DNA from: an uncultured Prevotella sp.
GTDB taxonomy: Bacteria > Bacteroidota > Bacteroidia > Bacteroidales > Bacteroidaceae
DNA length: 48,484 nt
NCBI RefSeq assembly: GCF_937863835.1
Contig: NZ_CALMHT010000091.1
Coordinates: 1 to 48,484 of the forward strand
Reading direction: 5' to 3'
Part shown: positions 34,783-41,355 of the stretch, in pieces
How the letters are laid out: each line of letters starts with the position of its first letter
How positions within the stretch are numbered: position 1 is the first letter of the stretch
Program-made: the position numbers and the translations under genes
The notes under the pieces: generated by a model
Database searches by the model: none
Seen by the model: the letters and a program-made list of their open reading frames with translations, nothing else
Told to the model about the DNA's origin: nothing

Positions 34783-34917
34783 GTAATGTGTTTACACAGC
34801 ACCCTCGTAAACACATTACGGCGGTGCCGTAACAACATTACAGCGGTGGTGTAAACACTCTACAGCGGTGCGGTAACATGTCTACAACGGTGGTGTAACA
34901 TGTCTACAAGACTTCAG
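34783..34917. repeat. Six dyad sites, five on a 22-bp period
   Basis: Thirteen-base sites of form GTAA-N5-TTAC or GTA-N7-TAC start at 34783, 34807, 34829, 34851, 34873 and 34895. The first two (GTAATGTGTTTAC and GTAAACACATTAC) are exact reverse complements with an 11-nt gap. From 34807 the spacing is exactly 22 bp, filled by a 9-bp linker of type AGCGGTGGT. The last repeat decays after 34907. Confidence 0.85.
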
Positions 34918-35005
34918 TAGATAAAATTATTCCAGTAATTTTTGATTTCAGTTGACTACTTTTTGTCTTATTCTCAGATACGGTTGACAAAATCGTTGGT
35001 TTTCG

Positions 35006-35038
35006 GGTGGAGGATAGGTGGAGGTTTGGTGGAGGTTC
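35006..35038 (+). repeat. Three 11-bp G-rich tandem repeats
   Basis: GGTGGAGGATA, GGTGGAGGTTT and GGTGGAGGTTC follow each other without gap; a related GGTGGAGGATGGAGG is at 35103-35117. The many GG pairs could allow two-tetrad G-quadruplexes on the plus strand. Confidence 0.8.
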
Positions 35039-35472
35039 TGGAGTACACCATTTTTCGCAAATAGTTAATTATCAGAACGATACAAAGAGACATAGCCTAT
35101 TTGGTGGAGGATGGAGGTATAAAACGGAAAAAAATAGTAGAGAAGAAGCACGGCACAAAAAAACTGCTATACAGCATACAGAGGAACACAGAGGAGTTGC
35201 CCCTGTTCACGATACGAAAGCATGGAATAGCGTACTGCTTTCAATGCCAGATTAGTTCCCAAAAATGAGGTCAAGACGAGAGGTTTCCTGTCGTTTTTTT
35301 CTTTCCACTTCGTAAGTTCCTATAAAACAAACATTTCCATATCTTGGCTACAATTTTCAGCATATAAATATTACCATTATCAACACTTTTTAGCACTTGT
35401 TTCTGTTGCAGAGATACATAAATTCGCATATAAAACGAACTTTTTACCACATTTTTTCGCACTTAAGTACAA

Positions 35473-36744
35473 CTACCAATCAATCCATTGTCCCAGTTCT
35501 TCCAATGCTGTGGCACGACTGCCGCCTTTCTGATAATCGGAGGCTTTACACACATTGTTTGTGGAAACGGTATCGATACCTAACAGATATTTATCAAGAT
35601 AGGCACCTACCTCTGGATATTGCGCCTCAGGCAGTTGGCAATGGCCATGACCTCCGACAATGGAAAATCCGCATCTGTCTTCTATTCCATACTGTTGCCA
35701 CACTTTACGGGCAGCCATCATGGATATATAACCGGAACCGTCGGCCAACCATCTGTAGTCGGGATTGCCTAGCATCAATAGAGCCCGGGGGCAACATAGC
35801 GCTGCCAATTCGTGATGATCGTATGGAAGATAGAATGTATTGTCCTGACCATACGTTTCTTTCAGACTTTTCATAAACCAATTGTAGTCTGTCTTGTCCA
35901 GATCTTCCCAGGCATCCTCTTTAGGATAATCACGGTTATGGGCACGCGATACACGCCATGCAGCGGCACCGCCACCACCAGGCTCCTGGGCAATTGTCAG
36001 AGCCACACGCTCATCAAAGGCTCCGCAGAATAGTGCCATCTTGCCTGCATACGAACAACCGGTTACACCTATATGTTTCATGTCTATCTTTGTAACCGCC
36101 GACCCCAGTTTTTGCAGTCCGTCAAGTAGTCTACTGAATCCCCATGCCCATTCGCTATAAGCTCCATTGTTGACAAGTGCGGGATAAAGAGAGTCGAAAG
36201 GATACGTGCCACGTGAACCGACAGCGCGAAACTGCGAATAACCGTTTACCTGCTTGGATGAGAAATTCATATAGGCTATATGCCGACCGGTAATCAATTC
36301 ACGTGGAAGTGATATCTGGTCGGCACCAATCATCAGAGGGTATGGTGCTTTACCACCGGAAGGATAGATGATAACTGCTGTCTGAATCATAGACTTGCCG
36401 TTGACAGTAGTCTTGACAGTCAGCGTATCTCCGTTCATAAAAGCATCGATGTTGTCCATATTTACGACAGGTTTTTCACCTATCTCATAATGCTGGATTT
36501 CACAGGCTATCTCACCACGACGTTTCTTCCAGTCTTTGAATTTCCGCGCACGACCGCTCGCATCCGAGAACAGCAATGGATCAGGGAGAGCACATTTCTT
36601 GGGCAATTTGTCAATAGAGGGCATAATTGGAGCAGGGAAAGTTGCCGCAGTATTCTCTACGTTATATACCAAGGGTATCTTCTGTGCCTGACTTTGGGTA
36701 CAGTAAAAAGCCATGGCTAAGACTGGCAATAGGATGTTTTTCAT
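35473..36744 (-). CDS. CE15-like glucuronoyl esterase / alpha-beta hydrolase, exported
   Basis: A 423-residue secreted protein with a signal peptide (KNILLPVLAMAFYCTQSQA, before QK) and an alpha/beta-hydrolase domain of the CE15 type. The nucleophile is Ser231 in GVTGCSYAGKMALF. The acid region is QEPGGGGAAAWR, and the catalytic His is in GGHGHCQLPE near residue 387. Known CE15 enzymes split ester links between lignin and 4-O-methyl-glucuronoyl xylan. Here the usual GCSR-x-GK is GCSYAGK, so the conserved Arg is Tyr. It is the last of a three-gene unit, 11 bp after the C_GCAxxG_C_C gene. No polysaccharide-utilisation susC/susD genes are near. Confidence 0.85.
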   Translation of the reverse strand: MKNILLPVLAMAFYCTQSQAQKIPLVYNVENTAATFPAPIMPSIDKLPKKCALPDPLLFSDASGRARKFKDWKKRRGEIACEIQHYEIGEKPVVNMDNIDAFMNGDTLTVKTTVNGKSMIQTAVIIYPSGGKAPYPLMIGADQISLPRELITGRHIAYMNFSSKQVNGYSQFRAVGSRGTYPFDSLYPALVNNGAYSEWAWGFSRLLDGLQKLGSAVTKIDMKHIGVTGCSYAGKMALFCGAFDERVALTIAQEPGGGGAAAWRVSRAHNRDYPKEDAWEDLDKTDYNWFMKSLKETYGQDNTFYLPYDHHELAALCCPRALLMLGNPDYRWLADGSGYISMMAARKVWQQYGIEDRCGFSIVGGHGHCQLPEAQYPEVGAYLDKYLLGIDTVSTNNVCKASDYQKGGSRATALEELGQWIDW

Positions 36745-36755
36745 TTATCAATGGT

Positions 36756-37235
36756 TTATTGGTTTTTACTTTCCAGATATTCGGCATATATGCGAGCTGC
36801 ACACTCCACCTTCTGTGCGCACGGACGGGTCTTGTAATATTCGGGGGTACGCTCTGCAGCCTCAGGACTGCTCATTTCTTTGGGTATCGGACCGTTCAGT
36901 CCCAGTAGGTCGGCACAAATCAGTGAACCGTTTTCAGTCTTAAACTTATCTGCCATGTCTTGTACGACCTTGTAATTATCCGATTTACCCTGCCGGTCGG
37001 CTCCATCAGTAACACCACAGTCAAGTCCTGCCAAAATAGTAGCACCGCAAAACGCGCCACAAGTCTGACGCATTCTACCGATACCGCCGCCGAAACCAGC
37101 ACTCATCTTCAGGGCTTGCTCTTCTGTATAACCATAGATATCGGCGAAGGCTGCCGTGACCGACTGTGCACAGTTGAATCCCTTCTTAAACAGTTGGACA
37201 GCTCTCTCTACCCTTTTTTCATTTTCCGCTTTCAT
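36756..37235 (-). CDS. C_GCAxxG_C_C family protein
   Basis: A 159-residue member of the C_GCAxxG_C_C (DVU1555-type) family, named for spaced cysteines. Visible are Cys in FKKGFNCAQSV (near residue 21), the Gly-rich GFGGGIGRMRQTCGAFCGA with two cysteines, GLDCGVTD, and a late Cys in LICADLLG and RPCAQKVECAA. The cysteines suggest metal or redox-cofactor binding. The biochemical role is unknown, and it often sits near redox genes. It starts 1 bp after cobB ends. Confidence 0.9.
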   Translation of the reverse strand: MKAENEKRVERAVQLFKKGFNCAQSVTAAFADIYGYTEEQALKMSAGFGGGIGRMRQTCGAFCGATILAGLDCGVTDGADRQGKSDNYKVVQDMADKFKTENGSLICADLLGLNGPIPKEMSSPEAAERTPEYYKTRPCAQKVECAARIYAEYLESKNQ

Positions 37236-37236
37236 A

Positions 37237-37941
37237 TTACTCTTCTGCCATTAGTTTCTCACAAAGTTCCTTCATTCCTTCCGAGGCACCTTTCGTGATC
37301 TGCGTCACCTTATGATAACCGCCTGCCATCACCGGTTTGGGGTCTATCAGATATACAGGGACTGCCGGGTCTACATATTGTACCAATCCGGCAGCAGGAT
37401 ATACATTCAGCGATGTACCGATAATAATGAACATGTCAGCTTTCTGAGCTTCGGCAGCAGCCGGTTCTATCATCGGCACACTCTCGCCGAAAAAGACGAT
37501 AAATGGTCGCAATAGACTGCCGTCGCCTGCCTTTGTGCCCGGCACGACCTCCGGATTGTCGGCAGTAAGTGTCTGGATGAAATGAGGATTATAGGGATCG
37601 CGACTGGAACAGACCTTCATCAGTTCACCGTGCAGATGTATCACATCCTTACTGCCAGCCATCTCATGCAGATTATCCACATTCTGCGTAACGACCGTCA
37701 CGTCATATTTTTCCTGCAACTTAGCCACCAACCGATGTCCCTCGTTAGGAAGGGCTGCCAACAGTTTTTTGCGGAGCATATTATAAAAATTAGTCACCAA
37801 TGTGGGGTCGGCCTCCCAACCCTCGTGGGATGCCACCTGCTGTACAGGGTAATTCTCCCACAAACCACCGGCATCGCGGAAAGTGCTCAGTCCACTCTCC
37901 ACAGACATACCTGCACCAGTCAACACTACGATCTTTTTCAT
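37237..37941 (-). CDS. cobB: NAD-dependent protein deacylase (sirtuin, CobB type)
   Basis: A 234-residue class III sirtuin that removes acyl groups from lysine using NAD. It has LTGAGMSVESGLSTFRDAGG (NAD binding, residues 7-26), TQNVDNLHE (residues 85-93) and the catalytic His104 in IHLHGEL. The four zinc-binding cysteines of most sirtuins are absent; only Cys111 remains in this stretch. The Y-x-x-R pair of desuccinylases appears shifted (Y53-N-M-L-R57). It leads the unit cobB-C_GCAxxG-CE15 and has a good promoter. Confidence 0.94.
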   Translation of the reverse strand: MKKIVVLTGAGMSVESGLSTFRDAGGLWENYPVQQVASHEGWEADPTLVTNFYNMLRKKLLAALPNEGHRLVAKLQEKYDVTVVTQNVDNLHEMAGSKDVIHLHGELMKVCSSRDPYNPHFIQTLTADNPEVVPGTKAGDGSLLRPFIVFFGESVPMIEPAAAEAQKADMFIIIGTSLNVYPAAGLVQYVDPAVPVYLIDPKPVMAGGYHKVTQITKGASEGMKELCEKLMAEE

Positions 37942-37967
37942 TATTCAAACAAAATTAAATACAATGG

Positions 37968-37998
37968 CAAAGATAGGGTATTTCAAAGACAGAACAAA
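37968..37998 (-). promoter_or_regulatory. Promoter of the cobB unit
   Basis: Minus-strand TTTG (37998-37995), a 19-bp spacer and TATCTTTG (37975-37968), 27 bp before the cobB ATG. Confidence 0.75.
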
Positions 37999-38093
37999 AT
38001 AAATAACGTAGTTTTTTACAAATCATTCGTCATCTAATATTCGAAAGTTTGTTAAAACTAGCAAGTTATCGCAATTCTTCCAATTTTTAATAT

Positions 38094-38101
38094 TAACTTT
38101 G
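38094..38101 (+). promoter_or_regulatory. -7 box of the FKBP operon
   Basis: TAACTTTG lies 34 bp before the first FKBP ATG at 38136. No strong -33 element was found at the usual distance. Confidence 0.5.
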
Positions 38102-38135
38102 CACGATATTTACAAATTAACTAATAAAAAAGGAA

Positions 38136-38741
38136 ATGGATAAATTAAGTTACGCCTTGGGATTAGGCATCGGACGCCAATTGGCACAGATGGGTGCAGG
38201 CAGTCTGAACATTGACGACTTCGCAACAGCCATTAAGGATGTGATAGCCGGCAATGAGCTCAAAGTGTCTAATCAGGATGCGCAAACAATCGTACAGGAT
38301 TTCTTCGCGGAACAAGAAGCTAAGCAAAAAGTCGCCAGTGCCGAAAAAGGCAAAGCGGCGAAGGCAGAAGGAGAGAAATACCTTGCAGAAAATGCAAAGA
38401 AAGATGGTGTGGTAACTCTGCCTAGCGGACTACAATACAAAGTAATCAAAGAAGGTAACGGCAAAAAGCCGAAAGCTACCGACAATGTGAAATGCCACTA
38501 TGAGGGAATGCTCGTAGACGGTACCATGTTCGACAGCAGTATACAGCGCGGCGAACCGGCTACATTCCCGCTCAATCAAGTGATAGCAGGATGGACAGAA
38601 GGTCTGCAACTGATGCAGGAGGGTGCCAAATACCGTTTCTTCATCCCTTACACACTGGGATATGGTGAAACGGGAGCAGGCGGCTCTATACCTCCATTCG
38701 CAGCACTCATCTTTGATGTTGAATTAATTGAAGTAAAATAA
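38136..38741 (+). CDS. FKBP-type peptidyl-prolyl isomerase, cytoplasmic (copy 1)
   Basis: A 201-residue FkpA/Mip-type isomerase without a signal peptide. It has an N-terminal dimerisation domain (DKLSYALGLGIGRQLAQMG) and a helical linker rich in Lys/Ala/Glu (about residues 65-95). The FKBP domain runs from residue 98 (SGLQYKVIKEGNG), with FDSSIQRGEPATFPLNQVI, GWTEGLQLMQEGAKYRFFIP, and YGETGAGGSIPPFAALIFDVELI. It catalyses cis-trans proline isomerisation and chaperoning. It is the first of three consecutive paralogues. Confidence 0.95.
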   Translation: MDKLSYALGLGIGRQLAQMGAGSLNIDDFATAIKDVIAGNELKVSNQDAQTIVQDFFAEQEAKQKVASAEKGKAAKAEGEKYLAENAKKDGVVTLPSGLQYKVIKEGNGKKPKATDNVKCHYEGMLVDGTMFDSSIQRGEPATFPLNQVIAGWTEGLQLMQEGAKYRFFIPYTLGYGETGAGGSIPPFAALIFDVELIEVK

Positions 38742-38763
38742 CTAAAAAATAATACTGAATTAA

Positions 38764-39660
38764 ATGAAAAAGTTAAGCATCGTAGCCGTAATGGCTATTG
38801 CAGCCGCAGCGTTCACATCCTGCGGAAATTCCACTCCTAAGGCCGACCTTAAGAATGATGTAGACTCAATGAGTTACGCTATCGGTATGGCTCAGACTCA
38901 GGGTCTGAAACAGTATCTGGTAGAACGTCTTGGCGTAGATACTACTTACATGGACGAATTTATCAAAGGTCTGAACGAAGGTGCCAACGCTGGTGACGAC
39001 AAGAAGAAGGCAGCCTACTATGCTGGTATTCAGATTGGTCAGCAGATCTCTAATCAGATGGTTAAAGGTATCAACCACGAAGTATTCGGTGAGGATTCTA
39101 CAAAGACTATCTCCCTCAAGAACTTCATGGCCGGATTTATCTCTGGAACAACTGGCAAAAAGGGAATTATGACTGTTGAGCAGGCCAACACAATGGCTCA
39201 GATGAAGATGCAGCAGATCAAGGCAAAGAATATGATGAAACAGTACAGCGGCAACAAGGCTGCCAGTGAGAAATTCCTCGCTGCCAATGCTAAGAAGGCT
39301 GGTGTAAAGACTCTTCCCGGTGGTGTACAGTATCGTGTAATCAAAGAAGGTACTGGAGATATTCCTAAGGATACATCTATGGTAACATGTAACTATGAAG
39401 GCAGAACAATCGATGGTAAAGTATTTGATAGTTCTTACAAACGCAATCAACCTCTCACACTGCGTGCTAATCAGGTTATTAAAGGTTGGACAGAAGCTAT
39501 CACACACATGCCTGTAGGATCTGTATGGGAAGTTTACATTCCGGCAGAACTCGCTTATGGTGAGCGTGAGCAGGGACAGATCAAACCTTTCTCAGCTTTG
39601 ATATTTAAGATTGAACTGCTCTCTATAGATAAGGCTGGACTGGTCTCTAAAGGTAAGTAA
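38764..39660 (+). CDS. FKBP-type peptidyl-prolyl isomerase, lipoprotein (copy 2)
   Basis: A 298-residue FKBP with a lipoprotein signal (IAAAAFTSC, lipid Cys at residue 20, then GNSTP). The N-terminal FKBP domain (VDSMSYAIGMAQTQGLKQYL) is followed by an extended helical linker and the catalytic domain (GGVQYRVIKEGTGDIPKD, FDSSYKRNQPLTLRANQVI, GWTEAITHMPVGSVWEVYIP, YGEREQGQIKPFSALIF). It is likely anchored in the inner or outer membrane facing the periplasm. It follows copy 1 by 22 bp. Confidence 0.95.
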   Translation: MKKLSIVAVMAIAAAAFTSCGNSTPKADLKNDVDSMSYAIGMAQTQGLKQYLVERLGVDTTYMDEFIKGLNEGANAGDDKKKAAYYAGIQIGQQISNQMVKGINHEVFGEDSTKTISLKNFMAGFISGTTGKKGIMTVEQANTMAQMKMQQIKAKNMMKQYSGNKAASEKFLAANAKKAGVKTLPGGVQYRVIKEGTGDIPKDTSMVTCNYEGRTIDGKVFDSSYKRNQPLTLRANQVIKGWTEAITHMPVGSVWEVYIPAELAYGEREQGQIKPFSALIFKIELLSIDKAGLVSKGK

Positions 39661-39675
39661 TTTTTATATCTAAAT

Positions 39676-40674
39676 ATGAAAAAGGTAATTATATTGGCAC
39701 TCGCTGTAATGGCGGGTGCTTCTTCTGTTGTAGCCGGAGGCGCAAAGAAGAAACAGGTACAGAAGATTCCTGTTGAGACAGCTTTAAAATTAAATTCTTC
39801 TATCGATTCTGTAAGTTATGCAGCTGGTAAGGCGATGACGCAAGGTCTGGTGCCTTTCATTCAGCAGCAGAATGGTGTTGACACTGCTTACATGGCAGAC
39901 TTTGTCCGCGGTTTCAAGGAAGCAGTGGAAAAGGGCAAAGATCCTAAATTCACTGCTTATGCAACCGGTCTGCAGATAGCAAGTCAGGTATCAAGACAGA
40001 TGTTGCCAAATATGTCGGCACAGTTTAAGGATACGCCCGACTCCATCAACAAGGAAGTATTCTACAAAGGTTTCGAAGATGCTTTGTTGAACAACAACAC
40101 ATTGATGACATCAAAGGTAGCCGAAAAGTATTTCAAAGAAAAGATGGAAGCAGACAAAGCTGCCAAAACAGAGAAACTATATGGCGCAAACCGTAAGGCC
40201 GGTGAGGATTTTCTGGCTGCCAATGCCAAGAAAGACAGTGTCGTGGTACTACCTGATGGACTACAATACAAGATTCTCGTAAACGGAACTGGTGCTTCAC
40301 CTAAAGAAACCGATAAGGTAAAAGTAAAATATGAAGGAAAACTGATAGACGGTACTGAATTTGACAGTTCATATAAACGTGGTGACGGTACAACCACATT
40401 TGGTGCCAATCAGGTAATCAAAGGATGGACGGAAGCCCTGACCAAGATGCAGGTAGGTAGTAAATGGCAGTTGTTCATACCGTACAAACTGGCTTACGGA
40501 GAACGTGAAGCTGGACAAATAAAACCTTTCAGTGCATTGGTATTCACGGTGGAACTTGTTGAAATCAATCCTGAAGCTAAAGCAAAGGTTGAAAATACCG
40601 CTAACGCCAAAGACAGCAAAACTAAAGAAGCAAAAGCTAACGCCAAAGCTGCGAAAAACGCTAAGAAAAAATAA
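39676..40674 (+). CDS. FKBP-type peptidyl-prolyl isomerase, periplasmic with basic tail (copy 3)
   Basis: A 332-residue FKBP with a Sec signal (KKVIILALAVMAGASSVVAG) and no lipobox Cys. The dimerisation domain (IDSVSYAAGKAMTQGLVPFI) is followed by a linker and catalytic domain (DGLQYKILVNGTGASPKE, FDSSYKRGDGTTTFGANQVI, YGEREAGQIKPFSALVFTVEL). Unlike the other copies it ends in a low-complexity Lys/Ala/Asn tail of about 28 residues (ANAKAAKNAKKK at the very end), perhaps for binding anionic surfaces. It is 15 bp after copy 2, with a terminator downstream. Confidence 0.94.
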   Translation: MKKVIILALAVMAGASSVVAGGAKKKQVQKIPVETALKLNSSIDSVSYAAGKAMTQGLVPFIQQQNGVDTAYMADFVRGFKEAVEKGKDPKFTAYATGLQIASQVSRQMLPNMSAQFKDTPDSINKEVFYKGFEDALLNNNTLMTSKVAEKYFKEKMEADKAAKTEKLYGANRKAGEDFLAANAKKDSVVVLPDGLQYKILVNGTGASPKETDKVKVKYEGKLIDGTEFDSSYKRGDGTTTFGANQVIKGWTEALTKMQVGSKWQLFIPYKLAYGEREAGQIKPFSALVFTVELVEINPEAKAKVENTANAKDSKTKEAKANAKAAKNAKKK

Positions 40675-40698
40675 CAGATAATTATTAATTTATAAATC

Positions 40699-40731
40699 AA
40701 TCCCTGCATTATAAAAATGCAGGGATTTTTT
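40699..40731 (+). terminator. Terminator of the FKBP operon
   Basis: AATCCCTGCAT (40699-40709) pairs with ATGCAGGGATT (40717-40727) around a 7-nt loop and runs into a T tract. It begins 24 bp after the copy 3 stop. Confidence 0.9.
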
Positions 40732-40791
40732 ATATTTACGACATTTTAATATGCAATTTGGCATTTTTTCATATTTTCCATTGTCAAATAG

Positions 40792-40822
40792 TTGCACTTT
40801 TCAATAAAAATGTCTACTTTTG
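40792..40822 (+). promoter_or_regulatory. Promoter of the Lrp/peptidase operon
   Basis: TTG (40792-40794), a 20-bp spacer and TACTTTTG (40815-40822), 52 bp before the regulator ATG. The AT-rich leader may hold the regulator's own binding sites. Confidence 0.65.
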
Positions 40823-40874
40823 CTAACTATTTGCAACTTAATGAATATAAAAACAACAAAATATAGAATTAGAA

Positions 40875-41339
40875 ATGGACAAAATCGACAACCTTGACAA
40901 AAAGATACTAAGTATCTTGTCTAAAAACGCACGTATCCCTTTTAAAGATGTAGCAGCAGAATGCGGTGTTTCACGTGCAGCCATTCATCAACGCGTACAA
41001 CATCTTATGGATAATGGTGTAATCACAGGTAGCGGATTCGATGTAAATCCTAAAAGTTTGGGATATTCCACATGCACTTATGTAGGAATCACACTCGAAC
41101 GAGGCAGTATGTATAATGACGTGGTAGAAAGAATCAGACAAATTCCTGAAATAGTGGAATGTCACTTTACCACCGGTCCGTATACGATGCTCGTAAAACT
41201 ATACGCCAAGGATAATGAACAACTAATGTTCCTGCTCAACGGACAATTGCAGGATATTCCAGGTGTCGTTGCCACTGAGACACTGATTTCCCTTGAACAA
41301 AGTCTGAGACGTGAAATTCCCGTAGAACTAGATAAATGA
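40875..41339 (+). CDS. Lrp/AsnC family transcriptional regulator
   Basis: A 154-residue feast/famine regulator. The AsnC-type winged helix-turn-helix is at residues 5-60 (NLDKKILSILSKNARIPFKD and ECGVSRAAIHQRVQHL). The ligand-binding RAM domain follows (TYVGITLERGSMYNDVVERI, ECHFTTGPYTMLVKLY, PGVVATETLISL). Such proteins sense amino acids and form octamers on DNA. It is the first gene of the peptidase operon, 16 bp before the C26-M19 gene, so it probably senses an amino acid released by these enzymes and also regulates itself. Confidence 0.95.
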   Translation: MDKIDNLDKKILSILSKNARIPFKDVAAECGVSRAAIHQRVQHLMDNGVITGSGFDVNPKSLGYSTCTYVGITLERGSMYNDVVERIRQIPEIVECHFTTGPYTMLVKLYAKDNEQLMFLLNGQLQDIPGVVATETLISLEQSLRREIPVELDK

Positions 41340-41355
41340 CGATAAAAAAGAGCTA

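Larger units (their letters stand above)
34546..35472. other. 927-bp gene-free spacer between convergent genes
   Basis: No frame here looks like a real gene; the one plus-strand frame of any length (35007-35255) has low-complexity, non-protein-like composition. The spacer holds six dyad-symmetric 13-mers (34783-34907), an 11-bp G-rich triple repeat (35006-35038), a further GGTGGAGGATGGAGG (35103-35117), and an AT-rich right end. Around 35406-35413, read on the minus strand, is TATCTCTG, one base off a -7 box, with no gene behind it. It may be the scar of a mobile element or host an untranslated RNA. Confidence 0.6.

Noticed and set aside
34783..34917. CRISPR array
   Set aside because: Repeats are 22 bp end to end with only a 9-bp semi-conserved linker; there are no unique spacers of 30 bp and no cas genes.
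35007..35255. Plus-strand ORF of 82 codons in the spacer
   Set aside because: It translates the G-rich tandem repeats, has no recognisable domain, no promoter and no plausible ribosome site; it looks like chance.
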